A DNA stretch of 64,000 nt from an uncultured Saprospirales bacterium (GTDB lineage Bacteria > Bacteroidota > Bacteroidia > Chitinophagales > JADIYW01), in the NCBI GenBank assembly GCA_938008535.1, contig CALLKF010000096.1, positions 1 to 64,000 on the forward strand, in the 5' to 3' direction. Below are positions 30,182 through 39,278 of the stretch, in pieces. The notes below the pieces were generated by a model, which made no database searches, was not told where the DNA came from, and was given only the letters and a program-made list of their open reading frames with translations. Both the position numbers and the translations under genes were made by a program. Position 1 is the stretch's first letter. Each line of letters opens with the position of its first letter.

Positions 30182-32398
30182 TTATTTAATATTAAATTCA
30201 GAATCCATTACCTCATCTACATCATTGAAGCTACCGACTGCGCCATCGCTTATTAAATATTCTTCGCCTTCGCTGCAAATATTTTTTATCAATGATGCAT
30301 CTGACGGCGTGAAGAACGTAGCGTTTTTATCCAGTCCTAATTTTGGATCGTTATAAACCATGCTCATAAACTTGCCCCAAGCCGGTGCTGCTGTGTGGTT
30401 ACCTTGTCCGGCTTTCAGCATCGGATCATCGTAGCCGCACCAAACGCCAGCCAATAGCTGTGGTGTGTAGCCGATGAACCACGCGTCGGTGTTGCCGTTG
30501 GTGGTTCCGGTTTTGCCAGCCATATCTTTTGCGCCAATTCCGTAGCCGTTTAGCGAAGCAGCCGTGCCGCCTGCGCTCACAGGACCTTTCATGATTTGGC
30601 ACATTTTATAAGCGGTGTTGTCGTTAAATACTTCGTGCATTTCTGTTTGGAAACTTTGAATGACGTTGCCGTCTTTATCTTCTATACGCAATAAAAACTG
30701 TGGCTTGGTACTTATTCCTGCATTTGGAAACGTGCTGTACACGGCTAACATTTCGTACAACGACAAATCAGCAGAGCCTAAACAAATAGATGGAACTACA
30801 GGCAATTTGGTAGTAATGCCCATTTTGTAAGCTAAATCAACCAACGCTTCGGGTCCAAAGTTTTTCATCATATATGCAGCCGCACCGTTGATGGATTTTG
30901 CCAAACAATATTTCATTGGGCCTGAGCCGCCAGGTGTTCCTTTCGGCCGCCAGACTGTTCCATGATAAGTAATGGTAATTGGGCCGCAAGGTATTTGCAT
31001 ACATGGCGACCAACCATTATCAACAGCCAACGCATATTGAATTGGTTTGAACGTAGAGCCAACTTGACGACGCAACTCAGGACTGCAATGGTCGTATTTG
31101 AAGTATTCAAAGTTAGAGCCGCCAACCCATGCTTTTACATAGCCAGTAAATGGTTCAACAGCCATAAAGGCAGTTTGCATGTGGTTTTTGTAATAAATAA
31201 TAGAATCTAACAAAGAAATCAAGGTGTCTCTTTTTCCTCTTGAATAGGAAAAGACGGTCATCTTTCTTTTTTCAGATTTGAAATACGCGTAAATTTCTTC
31301 ATCCGATTTTCCATCTTTTTTTAATAAAGGATATCTTTCTGTTTGTTTGATAGCTTTTAATAAAGTTTTTTTGCCGCGTTCGCTTTCCCAAATCGTTTTA
31401 TAATTTCCTACGCCAAAACGTTTTACATTATTGATAGCGGCAATCTCCGCATACTTTTGGTAGCGTGTATCTAACGTAGTGAAAATTTTCAGACCGTCTG
31501 TATAAATGTTCCAGTTGGTGCCGTCTGGTTTCTTATTGTCTTTGCACCATTTCTTTAAATATTCAGCTAAAGATGCTCTGAAATAAGGTGCTAATCCATC
31601 ATTCGGTGATTCTGGATGAAAGTTTAAAACTATAGGTTTATCTTTTGTTGCTTCAAATTGTGCTTGTGTAATAACGCCTTGCTCAGCCATTAAACTCAAC
31701 ACCGTTGCACGACGTGTGCGTGTTCTTTCTTCGTGGCGTTTTGGATTATAGAGTGCCGGATTTTGCAACATACCAACAAACATCGCCGATTCTTCGAGGT
31801 TTAAATCTTTCGGTAATTTATTAAAATAAATACGTGCAGCACTTTTGATACCATCCGCATTATTTAAAAAATCAACCGTATTAAAATACATCGCGATGAT
31901 TTCTTGCTTGGTGTATCGACGTTCTAACATCGGCGCAATTACATATTCTTTTGCTTTTTGAATCATGCGTTGCACAATATTTTTAGCAGGATCGTTGAAC
32001 ATGTTTTTTGCCAACTGTTGTGTTATTGTGCTACCACCACCATTTGCACCTAAAGTAATAACTGCTTTTACGGTTCTTAAAACGTCGATTCCAGCATGAT
32101 CGTAAAATCGTTTATCTTCTGTGGCAACCAATGCTTTTTCGAGCCAAGGTGATAGTTCATCGAAAGATATATTAACACGATTACTTGAATAGTATTTGCC
32201 AATTAAAACAGAATCAGCAGAGTAAATTTCGGAAGCTAAATTAGCATCTGGATTTTCTAAATCTCTGTAATCAGGTAAAGCACCAAAGATACCTAAACGG
32301 ACAGCTGTAAAGAATAAAATAATACTCAATAAACCTACACCGAATAGTTTCAATAAATTTTTAGGAATTAACAGCCAGTTTAAAATGTTTTTTATCAT
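30182..32398 (-). CDS. mrcA: class A penicillin-binding protein (PBP1A)
   Basis: A 738-residue bifunctional peptidoglycan synthase anchored by one N-terminal helix (about 12-32). The GT51 glycosyltransferase domain has the catalytic Glu in ATEDKRFYDHAGID and GGSTITQQLAKN. The transpeptidase domain has the SxxK motif STFKP with the acylated Ser, SxN as KSINGAA, and KTG as AGKTGTTNGNTDAWF. It builds and crosslinks glycan strands in the periplasm. Its start overlaps the end of porW/sprE by 4 bp, so translation is probably coupled, which links wall synthesis to type IX secretion or gliding envelope work. Confidence 0.95.
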   Translation of the reverse strand: MIKNILNWLLIPKNLLKLFGVGLLSIILFFTAVRLGIFGALPDYRDLENPDANLASEIYSADSVLIGKYYSSNRVNISFDELSPWLEKALVATEDKRFYDHAGIDVLRTVKAVITLGANGGGSTITQQLAKNMFNDPAKNIVQRMIQKAKEYVIAPMLERRYTKQEIIAMYFNTVDFLNNADGIKSAARIYFNKLPKDLNLEESAMFVGMLQNPALYNPKRHEERTRTRRATVLSLMAEQGVITQAQFEATKDKPIVLNFHPESPNDGLAPYFRASLAEYLKKWCKDNKKPDGTNWNIYTDGLKIFTTLDTRYQKYAEIAAINNVKRFGVGNYKTIWESERGKKTLLKAIKQTERYPLLKKDGKSDEEIYAYFKSEKRKMTVFSYSRGKRDTLISLLDSIIYYKNHMQTAFMAVEPFTGYVKAWVGGSNFEYFKYDHCSPELRRQVGSTFKPIQYALAVDNGWSPCMQIPCGPITITYHGTVWRPKGTPGGSGPMKYCLAKSINGAAAYMMKNFGPEALVDLAYKMGITTKLPVVPSICLGSADLSLYEMLAVYSTFPNAGISTKPQFLLRIEDKDGNVIQSFQTEMHEVFNDNTAYKMCQIMKGPVSAGGTAASLNGYGIGAKDMAGKTGTTNGNTDAWFIGYTPQLLAGVWCGYDDPMLKAGQGNHTAAPAWGKFMSMVYNDPKLGLDKNATFFTPSDASLIKNICSEGEEYLISDGAVGSFNDVDEVMDSEFNIK

Positions 32399-35300
32399 TT
32401 ATTATAATTTTCGAAGTAGAATCTTGCGTATGTTTTTAAGTCTTTTATCTTTTTAATTTTACGGAAGTTCGCAGGTGTAATAATGTAGTAATCTGCTTTA
32501 AACTCGTTGCCTGCACCTAAAATTTGTGTTGGAACAGATTGAATTTTATCATTGTATTTATTAGCATCCGTGATACCTTCAAAGCGTTTGATTTGAATAA
32601 ACGGGCTGCCTTCTACAAAAACTGCACTTACTTTAATTTTATCGTCATCAAAATGCTTCTTATTAAATTTTGCTATATTAGATATGATGTCTGTAATTTT
32701 TAAATACGGATCTTTTAATTCAACTAGAATTGTTAATCCGGAAGTATCTATTGTAAATTCTTTTGTAGAATCAAAAACTGATTTTACTGTATCTTTTGGA
32801 ACGGTAACTGTTGGAGTGGTATCTTTTAAATTACTTTCAAATTGAATAAAAGTAACTAAATATTGCTGTGCTTTTTCTTTTACTTCACCTGTTGGATATT
32901 TTGAAATGATATTCAACAATGCTGTTTTATAATCTGCATACATTTTCTTTTTACCAAAACTAACTGCAGATAAAAATTCAAACTGTGGTATTTCATTGGA
33001 ACTTGGATATTTGATTCGAGCCAACGAATTATTTTTTATTACATCATCGTAATTACCTTTTTGAAACAATTGATAGGTAGATGCATAAAAAGTTTGTGCT
33101 GTTTCTGACAAACTAGTTGAATCTGGTGAATCGCGTTTTTTTAATACTTCAGCTACTTCACTCATCGGATAGTTTTGTAGTATATATTGCTTTTCTTTTT
33201 CTGCTAATCCAGTTAAATTTCTATCTAAATAAATTAAATACTGATAATAGTGTGCGCGTGCATCATATTCGCTGTTAGAAAAACGACGCGTTAATTCGTC
33301 AAACTGAATTTTTGATTTTGGTAAATTGTTTAACTTGTTTTTAAAAATTTCTCCAGAGCTGAATAATGCATCTGCAATTTTTTTATCAGAAGCCATAAAA
33401 TCTTCTGGTGTTTTTGGAATCTTTAAAGTGCTATCATTTTTAGCTGTAGCATTTTTTATTTTTTTGGCAGTAGCTGTATCTACTACATCAGTAGTTGATG
33501 TGGAATTAATATTATCTAATGAAATTCCTTTACTGCTTCTTCTCCAATTGTCTTCTAGTGGTCGGTCGCCCCAAATTGCTCTAAAATCATTATAACCACG
33601 TGCTTTTGCATCTGGATTATAAAAATACCACAAGCCATTAGAAATACCATCTGAAGCAATTGGACCTGAAACATTGCCTCTATAATTAGCATCATCCGTT
33701 CCAAAACGCGATTTTTTCTTTGCATCTTTTTCTTGTTTTGCTTGTACATCAACCAAATAAGCAGCTAATGCTTTTGGCGACATTTTTCCTAAACTTTGCA
33801 AACTATCTTGTTCGTGGATGGTTTGAAAATTGGTTGCTAACTCAGTTAACGTACTTTTTCTACTTACAATTTTTTCATAATTTTCGTAAGTATTTGGAAT
33901 ATATGCAATAGCACTATCATAAAAGTAAGAAGCTTGAAAATATTCTTCTTTATCAAAAAATATTTCACCTAATTTTAAATAGGATTTTCCCTTTTGCTCT
34001 TTATTGCTAATTGATTTTTTGATAGATTTTTGCAAATAAGTAATTGCTTGAGCAGTATCTTTTTGAAAATAGTAATAGTTGGCAATTGTAAATAAAACTT
34101 CATCTGCATGTTCTTTGTTTTTTCCGAACTTGATGAGTTTTGCCAGCATTTTCACAATATCTTGATCTGCTAAATCTGGGTTTTTTCCATATAGTTTTGC
34201 CAATTGTATTTGTGCAAATAAATTTAACTCTTCATCTTTAGTATGTTTGCCTGCTTTTTTATAATAATCAACTGCATCAGCAGGTTGGTTGTTACGTTCG
34301 TAAATTTGCGCTAACAAATACTCGTAATATGCTTTTTGTTTTTTCTTTTTAAAATATAATAATGAATTTTCAAGTTGCTCAACGGCTGGAGATAAGTCAT
34401 TTCTACGAGTGTTGTAATAGGCATCTACTAAATAGAAATCACGACGTTGTTTTTTGGTGAGTTTACGCAATGCTTTTCCGTAAGAAATAATACTTTTTGC
34501 ATCTGCATAATTTCCTTGTTCAATTAAAGCTTTTGCCATCCAAACAATTGCTTCAGGACGCGACAGCTTATGTTTTATTTTTTCCCAAGCTGTTAATTTA
34601 TCGAATTTAGCATCTTCTTTTTTTGATAATTCTTTTAACGGTTGATCTTTGCTTCTATCCATAGTATCTTTGTAATACGGATTTTTAACGTATTGGTCAC
34701 CCATCAATACATAAGGCAATTTCGGGTCAAAATTTGGCTTGTCCGTTTTGGTCGTTTTTTTAGGAATTAAAGTAGTATCTGTTTTGCTAGATTTACTTTT
34801 AGCTTTAGCTAATAAATCAGCAGGAATTGGTTTTCCTTTTTTCTGAAGCGCAATGATTTTCTTTTTTGCTTTTATAATTTCTTCAATTTCTTTTCGTTTT
34901 TTATCGATAGCTGCTTGTTGTTTTTCACGTGCAGTTTCTGCTTTCTCTTTTGCTTCTTCTTGTGCTTTTTTATATTGAAACTCGATAATAGATTTTTTCT
35001 TTCCAGCTGCTTTTTCAATTTCTTTTTGTCGTTTGCGAATATATTTCAGTCTATCTTTATTGCTAAATTCTAACTTTAGGTTCATTTTTCCAGGTTTCAT
35101 CGTGGTTACGATGTACTGAAATGTAATTAAAGCAGTATCGTATTGTTTACGTAAATACTGCGATTTTCCTAAAAGCAAGTATGCATTATCGCGCCAACGA
35201 CTATAATCATGTAATTGCAACACGATGCCAGTTTTCCGTTCTATCGTTTCTAAATCAGTTTGATTGCCAGAAAAATCTGCTCCATCGTGAAAATAAAATG

Positions 35301-35544
35301 GAACTAACTCGTTATAGTTTATGGTTCGATTGAATTCGTAATTGTGAACAATTTCTTTGAACAACTCATTTGCGTTGAAATAATAATTGTTACGAGTGGT
35401 TAAGTCGCCCCAAGCACGCTTTACAATATTCGGTCTTTCGTATTTAGATTTAGATTTTTTATTTTTTGCGACAACAGTATGAAATGACGCAAAGGACAAA
35501 ATCCAGACAAATAGAAATAGTTTTTTACAGGTAAAAGGATGCAT
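32395..35544 (-). CDS. porW: type IX secretion protein PorW/SprE, TPR-rich
   Basis: A 1049-residue exported protein. The signal peptide leads into KRAWGDLTTRNNYYFNANELFKE, the recognised PorW/SprE start. Many TPR-like repeats follow (LLLGKSQYLRKQYDTALITFQYI, ARLYYKKA-like, ISYGKALRKLTKKQRRDFY, PADAVDYYKKAGKHTKDE). A long charged Lys/Glu coiled-coil sits at about 175-275. The end has FADYKTALLNIISKYP and a small alpha/beta tail. In characterised species it is a periplasmic or lipid-anchored part needed for type IX secretion. No lipobox is visible here, so it may be a soluble periplasmic version. It is co-transcribed with PBP1A. Confidence 0.85.
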   Translation of the reverse strand: MHPFTCKKLFLFVWILSFASFHTVVAKNKKSKSKYERPNIVKRAWGDLTTRNNYYFNANELFKEIVHNYEFNRTINYNELVPFYFHDGADFSGNQTDLETIERKTGIVLQLHDYSRWRDNAYLLLGKSQYLRKQYDTALITFQYIVTTMKPGKMNLKLEFSNKDRLKYIRKRQKEIEKAAGKKKSIIEFQYKKAQEEAKEKAETAREKQQAAIDKKRKEIEEIIKAKKKIIALQKKGKPIPADLLAKAKSKSSKTDTTLIPKKTTKTDKPNFDPKLPYVLMGDQYVKNPYYKDTMDRSKDQPLKELSKKEDAKFDKLTAWEKIKHKLSRPEAIVWMAKALIEQGNYADAKSIISYGKALRKLTKKQRRDFYLVDAYYNTRRNDLSPAVEQLENSLLYFKKKKQKAYYEYLLAQIYERNNQPADAVDYYKKAGKHTKDEELNLFAQIQLAKLYGKNPDLADQDIVKMLAKLIKFGKNKEHADEVLFTIANYYYFQKDTAQAITYLQKSIKKSISNKEQKGKSYLKLGEIFFDKEEYFQASYFYDSAIAYIPNTYENYEKIVSRKSTLTELATNFQTIHEQDSLQSLGKMSPKALAAYLVDVQAKQEKDAKKKSRFGTDDANYRGNVSGPIASDGISNGLWYFYNPDAKARGYNDFRAIWGDRPLEDNWRRSSKGISLDNINSTSTTDVVDTATAKKIKNATAKNDSTLKIPKTPEDFMASDKKIADALFSSGEIFKNKLNNLPKSKIQFDELTRRFSNSEYDARAHYYQYLIYLDRNLTGLAEKEKQYILQNYPMSEVAEVLKKRDSPDSTSLSETAQTFYASTYQLFQKGNYDDVIKNNSLARIKYPSSNEIPQFEFLSAVSFGKKKMYADYKTALLNIISKYPTGEVKEKAQQYLVTFIQFESNLKDTTPTVTVPKDTVKSVFDSTKEFTIDTSGLTILVELKDPYLKITDIISNIAKFNKKHFDDDKIKVSAVFVEGSPFIQIKRFEGITDANKYNDKIQSVPTQILGAGNEFKADYYIITPANFRKIKKIKDLKTYARFYFENYNK

Positions 35545-35624
35545 GCTTATTTTAATTCCTTAATTTTAACGCAATTTCTTAAATTTATTTTACTTATTGA
35601 AGTGAATTTTATTTAATTCTTATT

Positions 35625-36497
35625 ATGTCGATAAAAAAATTGGATTGGAACAAACTTAAACAACGATTAAAGACTATTTATCGATTTCAGATAGTAGACG
35701 AAAAAACATATGACGTAAAGTTTGTATTTGAACTAAAACCACTCAATATACTCATTGGAATTGGATTAGCACTTGCTTTTTTTACTGTTTTAAATTTTTT
35801 ATTTATAGCATACACACCGTTAAAGCAGTATATTCCAGGTTATGGTTCATCTTCTAGCAACCGAGAAATAGTTAATTTAAGTATTAAAACTGAAGAATTA
35901 GGTGACAAATTAAAATCGAATGAAAAATATCTTGTCAACTTAAAAAATATTTTGAACGACCAGATTGTGGTAGATGCTGTTAAAAAAGACATCAAAAAAA
36001 TAAAAATAGATACCGGAATTTTAGGACAAAAAACAACCGACGAGAGCAAATTTGTAAAAAACATAGAGAGTGGTTTGCAAAATGCCGAATTATTAGAAAA
36101 TATTCAAAGTTCAAAAATTAGTATTTTCAGTAATTTAAGTATACAAAAACCAGTTTCAGGAAAAATTATTGCTGGATTTGATGCAACAAAACAGCAATTT
36201 GGCATGACTATACTTGCTAAAAAGGACGAAGAAGTTAAAGCACCACTTAGTGGAACTGTAATTGCTGATGGTATATTGCCAAATTCCAATTCATATTTGA
36301 TTGTACAAGCTGAAAATCAAATCGTTTACATATTAAAAAATAACACCAAAGTATTAAAAAAAACAGGTAACTTTGTTCAACAAGGTGAGACCATCGCGAT
36401 TGTTGCTAAGCAGCAAAATAGCAATAATTATGGTTGTGTTTTAGAACTTTGGTATAAAGGACAAGCAATCGACCCATTAAAATTTATAAAACTATGA
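35625..36497 (+). CDS. M23-fold protein with lost zinc ligands
   Basis: A 290-residue membrane-anchored protein: cytoplasmic start, one helix (about 38-62), a coiled-coil (75-155), then an M23/LytM-like domain (about 180-290). The fold is recognisable by KPVSGKIIAGFD, VKAPLSGTVIADG and ELWYKGQAIDPLKF. All four zinc ligands of the family are replaced: the HxxxD region reads QQFGMTIL and the HxH region reads GCVLELW. It cannot be an active endopeptidase and may act as a regulator or scaffold. It overlaps the bactofilin gene by 4 bp, a known pairing of M23 proteins and bactofilins in cell-shape control. Confidence 0.85.
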   Translation: MSIKKLDWNKLKQRLKTIYRFQIVDEKTYDVKFVFELKPLNILIGIGLALAFFTVLNFLFIAYTPLKQYIPGYGSSSSNREIVNLSIKTEELGDKLKSNEKYLVNLKNILNDQIVVDAVKKDIKKIKIDTGILGQKTTDESKFVKNIESGLQNAELLENIQSSKISIFSNLSIQKPVSGKIIAGFDATKQQFGMTILAKKDEEVKAPLSGTVIADGILPNSNSYLIVQAENQIVYILKNNTKVLKKTGNFVQQGETIAIVAKQQNSNNYGCVLELWYKGQAIDPLKFIKL

Positions 36498-36934
36498 GTA
36501 CTTTCTTTTCTAAAAATGAAACTGTTAGCAAAAATGACAATATGATTGCTAACTTAATTAAAAATGGCACTAGTATAACTGGTGATATTTCTGCACAATC
36601 AGATTTGCGAATTGATGGCAAAATTGCAGGAAATATTCAATGTGCTGCAAAAGTAGTAATTGGTAGTTCTGCACAAATTTTAGGCAATATAAAATGTAAC
36701 GATTTAACTATTGAAGGTAAAGTGAAAGGTAATATTGAAGTTGGTGGCGTTTTATGTTTTAAAGCTACAGCAGATTTCGATGGTGATGTGAAATATAAAA
36801 AATTAGTGGTAGAAGAAGGCGCAAATATTACTGGCTCACTTACCAATACAACTGCTGTTGCAAAACAAGTTACCACTGCTGCTACCGTATCAACAACAAC
36901 TCATAATGGACAAGCAACAGCCGTCGCGCAATAA
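36494..36934 (+). CDS. bactofilin
   Basis: A 146-residue bactofilin (DUF583/CcmA family), a polymer-forming cytoskeletal protein made of a right-handed beta-helix. The core (about 25-110) is regular six-residue rungs: GTSITGDISAQSDLRIDGKIAGNIQC, GNIKCNDLTIEGKVKGNIEVGG. Flexible Thr/Ala tails flank it. It probably forms filaments under the membrane and recruits wall enzymes. It is translationally coupled to the dead M23 protein (4-bp overlap) and overlaps the downstream atpZ start by 29 bp, so the three are one operon. Confidence 0.93.
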   Translation: MSTFFSKNETVSKNDNMIANLIKNGTSITGDISAQSDLRIDGKIAGNIQCAAKVVIGSSAQILGNIKCNDLTIEGKVKGNIEVGGVLCFKATADFDGDVKYKKLVVEEGANITGSLTNTTAVAKQVTTAATVSTTTHNGQATAVAQ

Positions 36935-37133
36935 TCATTCTGTTACTTCAAAAACCTGGTTAACCTATACAGGTATGACCTTTGAACTATTAGGAATCAT
37001 TGGTACTTTCACCGCTATTGGTTATTTTTTAGATAAGCAATTCTCTACTCAGCCAATTTTATTAATTCTATTATTATTAGTAGGAACTGCAGGTGCATTT
37101 TACAGAATTTATAAATCAACTGTTTCAAAATAA
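36906..37133 (+). CDS. atpZ: AtpZ/AtpI-family membrane protein
   Basis: A 75-residue protein with two transmembrane helices (FELLGIIGTFTAIGYFLD and ILLILLLLVGTAGAFYRIY). This is the AtpZ family, linked to ATP synthase operons and magnesium/calcium handling or c-ring assembly. I start at ATG 36906 (MDKQQPSRNN), inside the bactofilin gene. A TTG at 36858 is in frame but would add a tail with no sense. In many Bacteroidota the F1Fo genes follow; here only one more small membrane gene does. Confidence 0.8.
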   Translation: MDKQQPSRNNHSVTSKTWLTYTGMTFELLGIIGTFTAIGYFLDKQFSTQPILLILLLLVGTAGAFYRIYKSTVSK

Positions 37134-37151
37134 TTGCTAATATTTTTTAAA

Positions 37152-37511
37152 ATGAAATGGTTTTTACATCTTTTTAGTTTAACTCTATTTTTTATACTAG
37201 TTTCATTTTTTTTAGATGCTGACTTGAGGTTCTCATTTTTATTTATGTCAATGTCGATGGCATTAGTATCGTTTGTCTATTTTTTAATTGTTTATGTTTC
37301 AGGAAAGAAAGATGCACAAAAAAACGTAGGTGGAAATTTGGCAGCTATAACTTTAAAATTTATACTTTCTGCATTAATCGTCATCGTCTATGAAATTCTA
37401 TATGGCATGCATTATTTACATGAGTTTCTGTATTTTTTCATCGCATATCTTTCGTTTTCTATATTGAGTTTTTGGGACAGTTATTTGCATCAACCAAGCA
37501 AAAAAAAATAA
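37152..37511 (+). CDS. AtpI-like small membrane protein
   Basis: A 119-residue protein with about four membrane helices (LHLFSLTLFFILVSFFLD, FLFMSMSMALVSFVYFLIVYVSG, ITLKFILSALIVIVYEILYG, FLYFFIAYLSFSILSFW) and a basic C-terminus. It occupies the slot where an AtpI-like hypothetical precedes atpB in related genomes. The start is ATG 37152 (MKWFLHLF); the longer TTG reading from 37134 touches the atpZ stop codon. The expected atpB-atpE-atpF genes are absent downstream. It is probably co-transcribed with atpZ, 18 bp upstream. Confidence 0.6.
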   Translation: MKWFLHLFSLTLFFILVSFFLDADLRFSFLFMSMSMALVSFVYFLIVYVSGKKDAQKNVGGNLAAITLKFILSALIVIVYEILYGMHYLHEFLYFFIAYLSFSILSFWDSYLHQPSKKK

Positions 37512-37629
37512 CAAACTTCAATTTTGCCAATTATGGTACAAGAATGCTTCTGACCTATCAGAATATTGTTGAAAAGAATAAATTTTATAAAGATGACACC
37601 ATGGTTATTGTAGTAGCTTTAATAAAAAG

Positions 37630-37658
37630 GTACAGGTCATTTTAAAGATGACCTGTAC
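37630..37658. terminator. hairpin between atpI-like and PAS-LuxR genes
   Basis: Perfect 11-bp arms GTACAGGTCAT / ATGACCTGTAC around a 7-base loop. No T-run follows, so it is a weak intrinsic terminator or a structured RNA end. Confidence 0.55.
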
Positions 37659-37698
37659 ACAGAATTGCGAACTAAATTAATTCATAGTTTTATAGTTC

Positions 37699-37712
37699 TT
37701 GATTTAAATCAA
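37699..37712. promoter_or_regulatory. Fnr-type palindrome, second copy
   Basis: The same 14-mer as at 19346-19359 (TTGATTTAAATCAA). Here it lies between convergent gene ends, so no known start codon is close. It may be chance, a silent site or control of an unseen RNA. Confidence 0.35.
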
Positions 37713-37823
37713 ATATCAGTAAAAACAATTATGCCTACAATACCATAATTTAGGGTAAATTTAGAAATAAAGACAAGGAAGACTACCAGAATTTAGGTAG
37801 TGATTTAATATTTAAAAGCCAAT

Positions 37824-38549
37824 TCAAAGCAAATTAAATAATATCGCATATTTTACTAAACCTATAGAACTTTTTACACCTAATTTATCAATTAAATTTT
37901 TACGATGCGTATCTACAGTTAATGCGCTAATAGATAATCTTAAAGCTATTTCCTTAGAAGTATATTCTTCACATATTAATTTTAAAACTTCTTTTTCACG
38001 ATCACTTAGAATAAGGTATTTTTCTGTATTATCTTCTAAGAAATTGATATTCTTTCTAAAAGCACTTACTTGTTTCTTATTTTTTAATAAATCATCAACG
38101 CTACAACCAACACCAATTAAATATTTTACACCACCATCGCTATTTAAAATAGCTGGTTTTACACTTGCATAGGTCCATTCCCAGCCATTTTTGGATTTCA
38201 AATAATAAGTGTGAGAAAATGTATTGTTTTTATTATTTGAGTCGTTATAAAATTTTATAAGTAAATAAATTGAACTGATGTTTTCTGGATGTATTAATTT
38301 TAGTATGTATTTAAAACCGAGTTTATTGATTTCTTCTTCTGTTACACCTAAAAAACTATAAGCACTGCTATTGGCATACACCATTGAATAAGAAAAATTT
38401 TCAAACTCAAATATTGATACCATTTGTGGTGATGCATCACAAAGTTTCTTTAGTTCTTCAAAACTAGTGTTTTCAGTAAACTTAAGTATTTTTTTATTGT
38501 TTTGGATTTTCGTAAATAAAATATTGAGTTCGTTTAAAATCTCATTCAT
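37824..38549 (-). CDS. PAS-domain LuxR-type regulator
   Basis: A 241-residue one-component regulator. A PAS fold occupies about 35-155 (SYSMVYANSSAYSFLGVTEEEINKLGF and the PAS/PAC end YLIGVGCSVDDL). A LuxR-type HTH is at about 178-235 (LSDREKEVLKLICEEYTSKEIALRLSISALTVDTHRKNLIDKLGV). There is no receiver domain, so it probably senses a ligand or redox state through the PAS pocket. No cofactor-binding residue is obvious. It is a single gene with its stop beyond the 37512-37823 gap. The likely start is MNEILNELN, the first ATG. Confidence 0.8.
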   Translation of the reverse strand: MNEILNELNILFTKIQNNKKILKFTENTSFEELKKLCDASPQMVSIFEFENFSYSMVYANSSAYSFLGVTEEEINKLGFKYILKLIHPENISSIYLLIKFYNDSNNKNNTFSHTYYLKSKNGWEWTYASVKPAILNSDGGVKYLIGVGCSVDDLLKNKKQVSAFRKNINFLEDNTEKYLILSDREKEVLKLICEEYTSKEIALRLSISALTVDTHRKNLIDKLGVKSSIGLVKYAILFNLL

Positions 38550-38715
38550 AAGTGCTAATGGTTTGTTTCAAATATAAGTTAAAATTGCTATATAAAGAAT
38601 TCATTTGAGTTTATTTCTGAATTTGAAACCAATACAATATGGAAATTCAATAATTAGTAAAAACAACAAAATTGATTTTCAGCATGATTTTTGTTACATT
38701 TATAAAAATAAGATT

Positions 38716-39273
38716 ATGAAAAACTTGTCTACACCATCCATATTATTTATAACGCTCCTACTTTGCAGTGGTTTTAAACCACCTAAAAACAGTGGCACTC
38801 CAAATCCTAAAAATGACATTTTATATTCTATTTACGGTGGTGACGTGAACAAAATGATGGAAGGCGAACGCAGAAAAGATTCTATCGCGCGACCTTATTT
38901 ATATCAAACCATAACAGAAGAAAAAAAAGAAGAAACCAGCACAGTTGACGATGAAACGAATATCAAAGAAAAAGCAGAAATTATGCCAACTTATATTGCA
39001 GGCGAAAAGGCTTTACAAGAATATGTAAAACAAAATGCAGTTTTGGTTGGAGATTCGTTAGTAGGTGTAAAAGCTAATATTGTTGTTAAGTTTTACATCA
39101 ATACACTAGGTGACGCTCGTTATGCAAAAATACTAAAAACGGACAATCCATCACGTTCTTTTGATGTAGAAGTAATGCGAATAATTGATGGTATGGAAAA
39201 ATGGAATCCTGCAAAACAAAACGGCGTTGAAGTAAATTGCTATCAAACAATGACAATTAAATTTGGTGAATAA
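38716..39273 (+). CDS. exported protein with TonB C-terminal domain
   Basis: A 185-residue exported protein. I start at ATG 38716 (MKNLSTPSILFITLLLCSG), which gives a signal peptide; an upstream in-frame TTG at 38605 has none. A charged middle (about 40-85) is followed by a TonB-C fold (KANIVVKFYINTLGDARYAKIL, SRSFDVEVMRIIDGMEKWNPAKQNG). This is the type found as free-standing periplasmic TonB-like proteins in the phylum. It lacks an anchoring helix and a Pro-rich spacer, so it is unlikely to energise receptors alone. It converges with tadA. Confidence 0.7.
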   Translation: MKNLSTPSILFITLLLCSGFKPPKNSGTPNPKNDILYSIYGGDVNKMMEGERRKDSIARPYLYQTITEEKKEETSTVDDETNIKEKAEIMPTYIAGEKALQEYVKQNAVLVGDSLVGVKANIVVKFYINTLGDARYAKILKTDNPSRSFDVEVMRIIDGMEKWNPAKQNGVEVNCYQTMTIKFGE

Positions 39274-39278
39274 TTGCT

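Larger units (their letters stand above)
37512..37823. other. 312-bp gap with hairpin, short ORF and Fnr-like palindrome
   Basis: The gap holds a 33-codon open frame (37544-37645, starting MLLTYQNIVEKNK), a hairpin that overlaps its end (37630-37658) and the palindrome at 37699-37712. The short frame is too weak to call a gene and may be a remnant. The interval is where ATP synthase genes would be expected, so it could be an old deletion scar. Confidence 0.4.

Noticed and set aside
36858..36905. TTG start for atpZ
   Set aside because: It adds 16 residues read out of frame from the bactofilin tail. ATG 36906 gives a natural start.
37544..37645. 33-codon frame MLLTYQNIVEKNK...
   Set aside because: Too short, no ribosome site, ends in a hairpin, no recognisable family. 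Kept only as a possible remnant.
38605..38715. Long form of the TonB-like protein from TTG
   Set aside because: It would bury the signal peptide at residue 38 onward. ATG 38716 gives a normal export signal.
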